From Thermoleptolyngbya sichuanensis A183 (GTDB lineage: Bacteria > Cyanobacteriota > Cyanobacteriia > Elainellales > Elainellaceae): a stretch of 64,000 nt of DNA. The stretch lies in the NCBI RefSeq assembly GCF_013177315.1, contig NZ_CP053661.1, forward strand, positions 868,001 to 932,000, read 5' to 3'. This document shows, piece after piece, positions 25,585 through 33,702 of this stretch (the stretch's first letter is position 1; every line of letters starts with the position of its first letter). Below the pieces are notes generated by a model. That model was not told the origin of the DNA. It saw only the letters and a list, made by a program, of their open reading frames with translations, and searched no databases. Position numbers and translations under genes: made by a program.

Positions 25585-26346
25585 CTAGGCCATGACCTGA
25601 TGGGCGATCGCCTCTACCACGTTCGTCAGCGGATTGTTGGGATACTTCATTGTAAAAATGCCCGTGCTAGCCAGCACCATCATGTCGTCCGAATGGGGCA
25701 AAATGCCTGCCACAGGCGCATCGTAGGTTTCCTCAATGCGCTGCTTGAGTTGGTTAAAATCCAGCACTTGCGGAGCCTTGTTCACGACGATTAGCAGCTT
25801 GGGCACTTCCAGCTTGCGGGCCACATCCACCGTCACTGCTGTCCCCTGATAGTCCTGCTGGTCGGGACGCAGAATCAGCACCAGCACATCAGAAATCGTG
25901 ATCGACAAGAGGGTTTCTTCGTTCAGTCCGGGGTGCGTGTCGATAAACAGATAGTCGAGCTTGAGGGTTTCGATCAGTTCCCGAAAGCCCTCATTCAGCA
26001 GCCCCACGTCGTAGCCCTCGCGCAGCACGCGGGCAATTTCTCCTGCCTTGACGCTGGAGGGGACGAGGTAGACTTTGCTGCGATCGCCCCCCTTGCCTTC
26101 CAGCACCGAGGTCACGTCGTAGGCTACATCAGAAATCGAGCGCCGCCCCCAGAGGTAATCATTGAGCGATCGCTCCATGTCGTCTTCTGCAAAGCCAAAC
26201 AGGACATGGATTCCGGGGGACTGAATATCCGTGTCTACAATGCCCACGCGATAGCCCTGCCGCGCAATCATGGTGGCCAGATTTGCGGTCGTGTTGGACT
26301 TTCCGGTGCCGCCTCGATAGGAGTGAACGGAAACCACTTTGGACAT
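25585..26346 (-). CDS. ParA/MinD-like P-loop ATPase
   Basis: A 253-residue deviant-Walker ATPase. It starts MSKVVSVHSYRGGTGKSNTT at ATG 26346, which has GAGG 7 nt upstream; a longer open frame from 26514 adds a non-family N-terminus. Walker A is YRGGTGKSNTT (residues 10-20), the A' motif VDTDIQSPG with Asp40 follows, and Walker B is LFIDTHPGL. The C-terminal stretch IAHQVMA is short, without an obvious amphipathic membrane-targeting helix, unlike MinD. Proteins of this kind position plasmids, proteins or compartments. No ParB-like partner is visible in the window. It is embedded in the kamA/ATP-grasp run. Confidence 0.85.
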   Translation of the reverse strand: MSKVVSVHSYRGGTGKSNTTANLATMIARQGYRVGIVDTDIQSPGIHVLFGFAEDDMERSLNDYLWGRRSISDVAYDVTSVLEGKGGDRSKVYLVPSSVKAGEIARVLREGYDVGLLNEGFRELIETLKLDYLFIDTHPGLNEETLLSITISDVLVLILRPDQQDYQGTAVTVDVARKLEVPKLLIVVNKAPQVLDFNQLKQRIEETYDAPVAGILPHSDDMMVLASTGIFTMKYPNNPLTNVVEAIAHQVMA

Positions 26347-26534
26347 GAAAAACCTCGAAGAAAATGCGTCGGCGGGGCGGGTAGGAAATGGTAGACCCGG
26401 AAATGATAGATCGGAAATGGCGGGTACTGGCAGCCGATCCAGATCAATACAGCTCGATACAGACCGATCGATTCGATGCAGTAAAGAGCGATACAGAAAG
26501 AGTGATACGGGCAATCGCTCAATCCCGGATGCTG

Positions 26535-27629
26535 CTAGTATCCGTCTGATTTGGCAAGGCGGAGGATTTCACCCTGATAATTTTCCAGCCAGTAGCCCTG
26601 CTCGTCACGATGAACCTGGGTTTCCCACAAGGGAATTTTGCCTAGTTTCGTAGTGACGATATATTGGGGCACGGCAAATCCGGTGGTATGACCCATTAAT
26701 CCTCGCATGATTTCTCGCCCTTTTTCCACACTGGTGGCGAAGTGCGACACGCCCGTCACGTTGTCGCAATGATAGAGATAGTAAGGGCGGACGCGGATTT
26801 TGAGCAGTCCATGCAGGAGCGATCGCATGGTCTCTAGGTCATCGTTGATGCCCTTCAGCAGCACGCTCTGGTTTTGCACCGGGATGCCGTGCCGCAGGAG
26901 GCGATCGCACGCTTCAGCCGCTTCCGGCGTGATCTCCTTGGGATGGTTGAAATGCGTATTCAGCCAGATGGGATGATATTTCTCCAGCATGGCGCAAAAC
27001 GCTGGCGTAATCCGCATCGGCAGCAGCACCGGATAGCGACTGCCAATCCGAATCACCTCTACGTGGGGAATCTTCCGCAATCGGGAAATAATCAGCTCCA
27101 GCTTTTCGTCAGAATAGGTCAGCGGATCACCGCCCGTCAGCAGCACGTCGCGGATTTCGGGATGGCTGGCGATATAGTCAAAATCCTGCTCCCAGGAGGC
27201 TGCCTCGCTGGTTTCAAAATATGTGCCCTCCAGGTCGGTCGTGTGAAACTTGCGGGTGCAGTGGCGGCAGTATACAGCGCATACCTCCGTCACCAGCAGC
27301 ACGATGCGATCGGGATATTTGTGAACGACGCGGTTCGTTTTGCGATAAACCGTGTCGCCGACCGGGTCGGGTTCCGCGCCAGGAAAGAACTGGAACTCTT
27401 GCAGCGCGGGCACAGACTGGAGGCGAATCGGGCAGTTGGGATCGTCGCGATCCATCAGCGAGGCATAGTAGGGCGTGATGCTCCAGCGATATTTCCCAGC
27501 CGAAGCCCGGATTGCCTCTGCCTCGTTGGGTGTGACGTGGACCCACTGCTGCAAGTCTTCGAGGGTCTGGATGCGGTGCTGAAGCTGCGATCGCCAGTCT
27601 GACCAAACCAAATCCTGTGTTTTCGGCAT
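26535..27629 (-). CDS. KamA family radical-SAM aminomutase with altered active site
   Basis: A 364-residue radical S-adenosylmethionine enzyme of the lysine 2,3-aminomutase family, which moves an alpha-amino group to the beta carbon using PLP and a [4Fe-4S] cluster. The cluster cysteines are Cys117, Cys121 and Cys124 (CAVYCRHC), and the PLP lysine is probably Lys331 in KLGKIPL. From memory of the clostridial enzyme, the substrate aspartate equivalent to D293 is kept (Asp289, YHCDN), but the D330 equivalent is Thr326. The GGGG loop before the PLP lysine is two residues shorter. The usual C-terminal extension of about 50 residues is also missing. A different or modified substrate is therefore likely, so I withhold the symbol. 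No acetyltransferase partner (AblB/YodP) is adjacent; an ATP-grasp ligase lies 111 bp upstream instead. Confidence 0.85.
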   Translation of the reverse strand: MPKTQDLVWSDWRSQLQHRIQTLEDLQQWVHVTPNEAEAIRASAGKYRWSITPYYASLMDRDDPNCPIRLQSVPALQEFQFFPGAEPDPVGDTVYRKTNRVVHKYPDRIVLLVTEVCAVYCRHCTRKFHTTDLEGTYFETSEAASWEQDFDYIASHPEIRDVLLTGGDPLTYSDEKLELIISRLRKIPHVEVIRIGSRYPVLLPMRITPAFCAMLEKYHPIWLNTHFNHPKEITPEAAEACDRLLRHGIPVQNQSVLLKGINDDLETMRSLLHGLLKIRVRPYYLYHCDNVTGVSHFATSVEKGREIMRGLMGHTTGFAVPQYIVTTKLGKIPLWETQVHRDEQGYWLENYQGEILRLAKSDGY

Positions 27630-27740
27630 TGATGAATTCCCCCGATTTCAGCCAAAATTTACGACAAAGGGCTTCAGTTACGCAGATTTGCGCGGTTAGT
27701 CCCTGAGAATCGAAATTTCTACACTTTGCTGCCCTGTCGC

Positions 27741-29063
27741 TTAGAGAGATAGTCGAGTTGTGAGCGCGTGTTGGAGAGCCAGCGCATCAGCCTGATTGGC
27801 CGCCAGAATGGCGTAGCCGATTTGATGCCGGACTAGCCCCGCGCTGTTTGTGATCACCACGCCCCAGCCCGAAGCTTGCGGAAACAGCAGATCGGCGATC
27901 GCCCTTTCCAGGTCAGCCCAGCAGTTCACCGCAGGACATGGCGCACTGGTGCGGCTGAGCAGGGTCGCTGTTTGCGCCCGGCGCTCTCCCAGCAAAAACC
28001 GTGCCAATTCATACACATGCGTTCCTCCAGTGCGGCGGGCATTTACCTCCAACAGGTATAGGGTTCCCGCATCATCCACAATTCCATCGAGATCGAAGTG
28101 CCCAATGTAGCCCATTGCCTGGAGTTTTTTGCCGACTTCTAAGGCGGCGGCACTCAGGTCGGCATACCAGGATGCATCGGCCCAGGACGGGCTGACCAGT
28201 TCCCCTGCATAAGCGCCCGATGGCAGCACCTGCTGGGCGCAAATGGCCGCCAGATAGGGCGGCTCAGCTCGATTCGCAGGTACGACGACTTCTGCTGAAG
28301 GAGAAAGCGCCTGAGCGCTAGGAATCTGCGCCTCCACAATCAGCAGATCATTGGCGTAGTAAGGATTTTGCCGGAGTGTTGATTGCATTTCGTCCAGGCT
28401 GGGGGCGGCTTCTGGGCGAAACACCGTATGCCCAATGCCCAAAAAGCCCGTATTGGCCTTGACGATGCAGCCCTGACCGCGCCGAAGAAACGTGTGGGCG
28501 ATCACCCCTGCTTCTTCCACACTCCGCGCCACATAGCCCTCCGGCAGCCAATTCCCCATCCACTGCCCCACCAGCATCCGAAAGCCCAGCTTCGTCTGCA
28601 CATACTCCCGCAGCCACAGCCGATCGGGGGCAGGACTTTCCGGCAGGTACACCGTCAGCCCATAGGTCTGTCGCAGCAGATCCGCCAGCTTGTGAACCGC
28701 AGGCGTAGTGGCGTAGGGAATGAGTTGCAGTGCGCCCGCATCGTCTGCAAAATCTACGATCCGCTGGAGCAGCGCAGACTCTCGCAAAATATCGGCACAG
28801 ATGGAATCTGAGGAACGCTCCGGGCAGGCGTGCTGAAGCTGCGAATAGCCCAGCCGATCTCGCAAATAGTCCACATGAGCAACGGGCGCTTCGGTGATCA
28901 CCAGCTTGCGATCGCCCAGCCACAAGAGCGATCGCTCATTGGCCACCCGAAATCCGCGAATCAGCGCCTCCCGCCTTGCCAAATCTGGCTCTCGATAAAG
29001 CAGATAGCCGTTTGCCTCTAGCGTATTGCCCAGAATGACTAAGGGAGTGGTAGGTGCGAGCAT
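27741..29063 (-). CDS. ATP-grasp ligase with pre-ATP-grasp N-domain
   Basis: A 440-residue protein of the carboxylate-amine ligase superfamily, which joins an acyl phosphate to an amine. The N-terminal half (to about residue 160) looks like the pre-ATP-grasp domain of peptide ligases such as PGM1. The ATP-grasp domain shows CIVKANTGFLGIGHTVF (nucleotide-binding lysine and glycine loop), then YIGHFDLDGIVDDAGTLYLL and EVNARRTGGTHVYELARFLL with the metal-binding Glu and Asn. The Arg-Arg-Thr-Gly-Gly-Thr-His run is diagnostic of that subgroup. Substrates are unknown. Its position directly upstream of the aminomutase suggests an amino acid or beta-amino acid as amine donor, which is inference. Confidence 0.8.
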   Translation of the reverse strand: MLAPTTPLVILGNTLEANGYLLYREPDLARREALIRGFRVANERSLLWLGDRKLVITEAPVAHVDYLRDRLGYSQLQHACPERSSDSICADILRESALLQRIVDFADDAGALQLIPYATTPAVHKLADLLRQTYGLTVYLPESPAPDRLWLREYVQTKLGFRMLVGQWMGNWLPEGYVARSVEEAGVIAHTFLRRGQGCIVKANTGFLGIGHTVFRPEAAPSLDEMQSTLRQNPYYANDLLIVEAQIPSAQALSPSAEVVVPANRAEPPYLAAICAQQVLPSGAYAGELVSPSWADASWYADLSAAALEVGKKLQAMGYIGHFDLDGIVDDAGTLYLLEVNARRTGGTHVYELARFLLGERRAQTATLLSRTSAPCPAVNCWADLERAIADLLFPQASGWGVVITNSAGLVRHQIGYAILAANQADALALQHALTTRLSL

Positions 29064-29130
29064 GATTGGGATTGAGCAGGTGATTGAGCAGGTGAATGGT
29101 GACGCAGCCTGGCAAATGCCAAGACCATTT

Positions 29131-29237
29131 GGCTTGAGCAGATCAGCTCGAGTAAATCAGCTTGAGCAGATCAGCTTGAGCAGATCAGCTTGAGTCAATT
29201 GGCTGAGCAGATCAGCCTGCGTCAATTGGCTGAGCAG
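29131..29237. repeat. Degenerate 14-bp tandem repeat between operons
   Basis: The word cttgagcagatcag and close variants recur five to six times in 107 bp. Three nearly perfect 14-bp steps lie at 29147-29190, followed by two longer units containing gtcaattggctgagcag. It fills the gap between the HAMP sensor gene and the ATP-grasp gene, where a promoter for the latter is expected. No ORF. Confidence 0.75.
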
Positions 29238-29281
29238 GTGAATGGCTACGCCGCGTCGCCAGGCAACAACTCACCCCAAAT

Positions 29282-30346
29282 TTATTCTTCCATTGGCCGA
29301 TTTCGCAGCCTCCGCGCCTTAACGACCAAATCCTGAAAGAAATCAGTTTCCACAATTTCCCGCACCTGCTTTTGGCGTTTTACCTGGTCGATTTCGATTT
29401 TGAGGCTGGCGACCTGCTGTTTGAGGGATTCTTCCCGTTGGCGCACTTTGTCTACCATGAGTTGGAACACGCGAGCAAGGGTAGAAATTTCGTCCTGCAC
29501 CTCGCTTTTGCTCAGTGCAGTGAGATCCTGGCTATAGTCGCCTTCCCCGATGCGCTCGGCGGCGGCGGATAGTTCCTTCAGCGGGCGAGACAAAATGCCC
29601 GACAGCAGGTAGACCAGGCTAAACAGCGTGCCGTAGGTTGCCAAAAACGACAGCAAAAGGCGATCGCGCAATTGTTGCTGTACTTCAAATACGTGATCGG
29701 CTTCGATGTCGGCTCCCAGCACAGCGACGATTTTTCCATTCTTGTCGCGGATGGGGGTGTAGGCGGAAATCCAGCTTCCCCACTGGTCAGTGTAGAGGTC
29801 GCGGTTGACCGTTTCGCCCTCCTGAAAGGCTCGCAGCGAGTAGGGTGAGGGCTTGTCGGGTTCCAAAAACGGCAGCGCCCGTTCTGGCAAAAATCGCCAG
29901 AGGGAATCCACCAGGTATATCGCCTCCAGTTCATCGCCTGTCGTGGCTGGTTTGCCGATGCGGCGGTTTTCGCTCGGCTTGCCCAAGATGAAGCTGTAGG
30001 CGTAGACATTGGGCGAAATGCGGTGCGCGGTTTCAAACCATTCCAACTGGTGCAGATAGCGCGGATCGTCTGAAAAGCCCTCTGCGTTGCGTTCGCCCGT
30101 TTTATACAGTGCCAGCAGTTCCTCTGCGTCGATGTCGTGGGCAGTGCCAATGGCGGTACTTTCCAGATCTTGCTTGAGGCGGGCGATCGCCTTTTCGGTG
30201 GAAAAGTTGTAGAACCACCAATACACCACCGCAAACACCGTGCTGAACACCAGCGTAAAGCCCGTGAGCAGTTTCCAGCGGAGACTCCAAAAGCGCTGTC
30301 TCTCCGCCAGTTTGGCAGCAGATGCAGAGGAGGTGATCTGGCTCAT
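29282..30346 (-). CDS. HAMP-domain membrane sensor without output domain
   Basis: About 354 residues from ATG 30346 (MSQITSSASA; a GTG at 30361 is in frame). A transmembrane helix (LLTGFTLVFSTVFAVVYWWF) precedes a periplasmic Cache-like domain of about 190 residues (YLHQLEWFETAHRISPNVYA, then DQWGSWISAYTPIRDKNGK). A second helix, a HAMP domain (LSRPLKELSAAAERIGEGDY) and a coiled coil ending RQKQVREIVETDFFQDLVVK follow. No kinase, cyclase or methyl-accepting domain is present. The sensor domain is clearly paralogous to that of the histidine kinase at 43390-45324. It starts immediately after the transporter gene stop (30363), so the two form an operon and the transporter or its cargo may be the signal. 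Confidence 0.85.
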   Translation of the reverse strand: MSQITSSASAAKLAERQRFWSLRWKLLTGFTLVFSTVFAVVYWWFYNFSTEKAIARLKQDLESTAIGTAHDIDAEELLALYKTGERNAEGFSDDPRYLHQLEWFETAHRISPNVYAYSFILGKPSENRRIGKPATTGDELEAIYLVDSLWRFLPERALPFLEPDKPSPYSLRAFQEGETVNRDLYTDQWGSWISAYTPIRDKNGKIVAVLGADIEADHVFEVQQQLRDRLLLSFLATYGTLFSLVYLLSGILSRPLKELSAAAERIGEGDYSQDLTALSKSEVQDEISTLARVFQLMVDKVRQREESLKQQVASLKIEIDQVKRQKQVREIVETDFFQDLVVKARRLRNRPMEE

Positions 30347-30362
30347 GGCAACCTTTTGCACG

Positions 30363-31709
30363 CTAAAACTCCAGTTTGTCGAGGACGCTCTTGCCGCGCT
30401 GACGACGCTTTAGCCGCCAGTTGAGCAGGCTTTTGTCATACACGGCTCGCATCTGCAACACGGCCCACAGCGACAGCAGCGCCATTAGCCCAGCAACGCC
30501 CAGATACAGCAGGTGAGGAGGCAGGCGATCGCCCCATCCCAAGCGCCCCACCAGCAAGATGGCTCCCGTCATCAGCGCTCCCAGAATACTGCCCAAGGAA
30601 ACCAAGTAGCTGTCTAGCAACAGGCTCACCCGCCCCCGCCGCTCCTCTGGAACCAGTCCGGCAAAGGCTTTGCGAGCAGTTTCGTCGATGCTGTACTGAG
30701 GGAGTTTTTGCAGCGACACTCCGGCGATCGCCCCGCCCAGTCCCGGCATTGCCAGCATCGCCGAAGCGCCCAGCAGGCTGCTGACGGGCTGAACCAGGAA
30801 CAGATCCTTAAGCTGGAGATGGGTAATCAGCCGCTGGGTCAGGAAGGTCTGGATGCCCAGATAGGCGACCGTGCGCCCCAGCGTGAACAGGCTGAGGAAG
30901 GTTTGGTAGGTGCCCGCATTGGCGATCGCCCCGCCCGACACCGCATAAAATCGGTATTCCACAATCGTTTCGCAGACGATCATCGCCAGAATGGAAACCA
31001 TCAAATAGCGGAACGCAGGCACCTGGCTAACAAACTCCCAGCCCTCAGACAGGGCCTCACGCAGAGTTTCCGACTTTTGCTGAATCTGCCGCAATTTGGT
31101 GTCCTTCAGCCCCATTTCCAGCCCTACATACATCAGGAAATAGAGCAGGATATTCAGCATCAGCAGTTCCTCTGGCTTGATCTGCAAATGCAAAAATAGC
31201 CCCGGCGACAGCGCCGTAATCCCAATTCCTACAAGGCTGCCTGCAAATCCCAGGCTGCCCAATAGGGGAAATAGCCGCTTGCTCTGTGCCACGTCAAACA
31301 CATCGCTCGACAGCACCCAAAACGCCATCGGGAAGAAAATCAACTGCTGATCCGACAGCAGATAAAACAGCCCGTAGTTCAGCCAGCCGGGGGTTCTCAG
31401 CAAAAACATCAGCCGCAACACCATGAACGACAGCGCCAAAATCGCGCTGATGCCGCGCACCATCGTCAGTCGATCAAACCGATCGACCCAGAGAGACTGT
31501 AATCCCGTCATGGCGATGGTAATCAGGCTGCTGAGAACCAGCACCACCAAAAATTGCGACGGCCCCACGTCTACCAGAAAGTTGCTCAGGGAGGCGATTT
31601 CCGACACCTTTTGGGCGAGGGCATTGGCAAACAGCGCAAAGCCCAGCGTCAGCACCAGCCTGGTTTCGTCGGCTCGCACGTTCAGAAATTGATTAACATT
31701 CAAGGGCAT
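30363..31709 (-). CDS. Npt1/MFS-type nucleotide transporter-like membrane protein
   Basis: About 448 residues starting MPLNVNQFLNVRADETRLVL at ATG 31709. The open frame reaches 31934 but that stretch is repeat-derived. It has 10-12 hydrophobic helices. The N-terminal phrases ANALAQKVSEIASLSNFLVD and SDQQLIFFPMAFWVLSSDVF, and the cytoplasmic middle with DETARKAFAGLVPEERRGRV, are typical of the cyanobacterial Npt1/Npt2-like (ATP/ADP carrier-related) family. Transport of nucleotides is not proven for these proteins. It is upstream of, and almost overlapping, the HAMP sensor gene. The region above its start contains three exact 15-bp repeats. Confidence 0.75.
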   Translation of the reverse strand: MPLNVNQFLNVRADETRLVLTLGFALFANALAQKVSEIASLSNFLVDVGPSQFLVVLVLSSLITIAMTGLQSLWVDRFDRLTMVRGISAILALSFMVLRLMFLLRTPGWLNYGLFYLLSDQQLIFFPMAFWVLSSDVFDVAQSKRLFPLLGSLGFAGSLVGIGITALSPGLFLHLQIKPEELLMLNILLYFLMYVGLEMGLKDTKLRQIQQKSETLREALSEGWEFVSQVPAFRYLMVSILAMIVCETIVEYRFYAVSGGAIANAGTYQTFLSLFTLGRTVAYLGIQTFLTQRLITHLQLKDLFLVQPVSSLLGASAMLAMPGLGGAIAGVSLQKLPQYSIDETARKAFAGLVPEERRGRVSLLLDSYLVSLGSILGALMTGAILLVGRLGWGDRLPPHLLYLGVAGLMALLSLWAVLQMRAVYDKSLLNWRLKRRQRGKSVLDKLEF

Positions 31710-32078
31710 GGCAAGGGCATGGGTGATTCCGCAGTTCTGGGAGGATTCCGGCGAAAGCCAGCACAGGGTCGCGATCGCGGAGATGCAGGGCGAACCTTGC
31801 CCAAAGCGCCAGGCATATTCGCTGACGGCATATTCGCTGACGGCATATTCGCTGACAACGCTCTTGGCGGCCCAACTTGGGTTTGATCCAGAGTTCCTTG
31901 CAACCTGCACGGGCGATCGCCACTGGAGAGGCACCCCTACATCACGACGCTGTGTCTAATGAAGTTCGCAGTCTGTCCTATTTCGTAGGTTGCCCGGAAT
32001 CGGAGCGAGTTCACCAGCCTGACAACAAGCTTTCGTGAAGGAACGCGCCTCCAGAATTGGGGATTTGAAGCCCGGTGT
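31710..32078. other. Intergenic region with 15-bp triple repeat
   Basis: A 369-bp gap between the transporter gene and the HAD gene, both on the minus strand. The only structure seen is the triple repeat at 31812-31856 and several HIP1 sites. No tRNA or ORF is supported. Confidence 0.5.
31812..31856. repeat. Three exact 15-bp tandem repeats
   Basis: The unit ggcatattcgctgac occurs three times without a mismatch (31812, 31827, 31842). Read in the minus-strand open frame it would encode SEYAV repeats, but this lies upstream of the likely start codon at 31709. It may change transcription spacing. Confidence 0.9.
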
Positions 32079-32753
32079 TTAGGAATGGGTAGGTTGCAGA
32101 CTCCTGGCTGATTCCAGCAGGCTCCACAGACGCGGATCGGTGAAGTCCTGAACCACCAGCAGCGTACCCAACTGGGTTAGTTCCTCGGCCGAATGGGTTG
32201 CTGCGATGCCGATTGTGGGAATGCCCGCACCCACCGCCGAGCGAATCCCAGAGGGCGAATCCTCAAAGGCGATCGCCTCGGTTGCCAACACGCCCAGACA
32301 GTCCAGCGCCGTTTGGTAGGGCAGCGGATCGGGCTTGCCCTTGGGCAACTCATCACCCAGCACCACTACCGAAAACAGCGGCTCTAGGGCCAGGGTTTTC
32401 ATCATGAACGCTGCATTTTCCACGGGCGCATTCGTCACCACAGCCCGCTGCAACTCGTGATGCTGCATCCAGTGCAATACGTCCCAGAGTCCCGGCGTTG
32501 GTTCCATGCCCGTGGCCTGTTCGCGGAATCGGGCCTCTTTTTCGGCACTCAGCTTTGCACCCGCCTCTGCCGATAAGTGCGGCAGCAAATCGCGGACAAT
32601 CTGCTCGTTCAGCCGCCCGCTGAAGTGGGCATCATAAAACTCGCGGTCGATTTCCATGCCCAACTCTGCCATCACCGCCTTCCAGGTTTGGTAGTGCAGC
32701 GGGTCTGTGTTGGCAACGGTTCCATCCAGGTCAAACAATAGCGCTTTCAACAT
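32079..32753 (-). CDS. HAD-superfamily phosphatase/phosphoglucomutase-like hydrolase
   Basis: A 224-residue HAD hydrolase (subfamily IA), beginning MLKALLFDLDGTVANTD with the nucleophile Asp9 and acid/base Asp11. Motif II is AVVTNAPVEN, motif III Lys is in KGKPDPLPYQTA, and motif IV is AIAFEDSPSGIRSAVGAG. The helical cap between motifs I and II includes FSGRLNEQIVRDLLPHL, as in beta-phosphoglucomutase-like enzymes that act on small sugar phosphates. The substrate is not predictable. It is transcribed alone, away from the TetR gene across a low-complexity spacer. Confidence 0.85.
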   Translation of the reverse strand: MLKALLFDLDGTVANTDPLHYQTWKAVMAELGMEIDREFYDAHFSGRLNEQIVRDLLPHLSAEAGAKLSAEKEARFREQATGMEPTPGLWDVLHWMQHHELQRAVVTNAPVENAAFMMKTLALEPLFSVVVLGDELPKGKPDPLPYQTALDCLGVLATEAIAFEDSPSGIRSAVGAGIPTIGIAATHSAEELTQLGTLLVVQDFTDPRLWSLLESARSLQPTHS

Positions 32754-32815
32754 ACCAAACGTCCCTCTGCCTGCGTCTTGTCACCCGCAGTATGACAGAA
32801 AGAAGAGAGGGAAAG

Positions 32816-32915
32816 GATTTTGGGTTTTGGATTTTGAGTTTTGGATTTTGGGCGAGGCAAGTCAACAATCCAAACTCTAAAATCGGCAATCTAAAAATCG
32901 GCAATCTAAAATCGC
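32816..32915. repeat. Low-complexity repeat spacer
   Basis: Tandem gattttgggttttg / gattttgagttttg units (14 bp) are followed by three aatcggcaatctaaa-type units. It resembles the ttttggatttt/aaatccaaaa filler repeats common between cyanobacterial genes. It is non-coding; a short ORF over it is an artefact. Confidence 0.75.
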
Positions 32916-32916
32916 T

Positions 32917-33540
32917 TCATGCTTCGCTGGAGTCTGCCAGCACGCCGTGGAGAAAGATATCGGCGATGCCTTCGGCCATTTCCTGCATGGCGGCGGGGGA
33001 GGACTGTTCGGGCATAATCGTGTCGCGGCTAAAGCCTGCCACCGTAAACATCCCTAGAAATACCTGGGCAACCGTGCGCGGGTTCATGCGGCGATAGATG
33101 CCGTTGTCCATCGCGGTCTGGAAGAAGGCTTCGGCGACATCGGTCATTTTGCTGATGACTTCGGTCTGGATGCGATCGCGCAAATCGGGATGAAACTGTG
33201 CTTCCAAAAAGCACACCCGCAGCATGTCGGCGTTTTGGTGCAGGTTCAGCATTCGCTTTCGCATCACCTGGGCGATCGCCCTAGAGCTACCCATTTCGCT
33301 GAGTTCTGTCAGCAAGTCGGTGAGCAGTCCCACCCAGCCTTGGGTTACAACTTCCACCAAAATTGCTTTCTTGTTTTCAAAGTGTCGAAACAGCGTCCCC
33401 TCGGCCACCCCTGCTTCGATTGCCAGATCGTGTGTCGTTGTGCCGTCGTAGCCCCGCCGCGCAAACAGCCGCTGCGCCGCCCGCAGGATGCGCGTGCGCG
33501 TTTCGCCTTCGGTCTGGGGGGGTCGCTGAAAGAGAGGCAT
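32917..33540 (-). CDS. TetR family transcriptional regulator
   Basis: A 207-residue one-component regulator starting MPLFQRPPQTEGETRTRILR at ATG 33540. The N-terminal helix-turn-helix matches the TetR signature (ILRAAQRLFARRGYDGTTTH, DLAIEAGVAEGTLFRHFENK). The C-terminal ligand-binding domain is unlike any I can name. It lies 162 bp downstream of nadD on the same strand, with the HAD gene beyond. No efflux pump or obvious target is adjacent, so its regulon is unknown. An earlier in-frame start at 33633 has a Pro/Ser-rich tail and is unlikely. Confidence 0.88.
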   Translation of the reverse strand: MPLFQRPPQTEGETRTRILRAAQRLFARRGYDGTTTHDLAIEAGVAEGTLFRHFENKKAILVEVVTQGWVGLLTDLLTELSEMGSSRAIAQVMRKRMLNLHQNADMLRVCFLEAQFHPDLRDRIQTEVISKMTDVAEAFFQTAMDNGIYRRMNPRTVAQVFLGMFTVAGFSRDTIMPEQSSPAAMQEMAEGIADIFLHGVLADSSEA

Positions 33541-33702
33541 AGCGCCAGTCGGAGGGGACGGGGAGCGGGGGAGATAGAGAGAGTTGTGGGGTAAGTGGTC
33601 AAGAAATGGAAGACGGAAGGGCGATCGCCCCACCGCTTATCCGTATGCAACATTGTCGATCGGGAAACCCAGAAAAGACACACCTGTTACAGAAATTAGG
33701 GA

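Noticed and set aside
32792-33097. 101-codon plus-strand ORF rich in Phe/Trp/Gly
   Set aside because: Its first half is the ggattttggg tandem filler repeat and its second half overlaps the TetR gene antisense.
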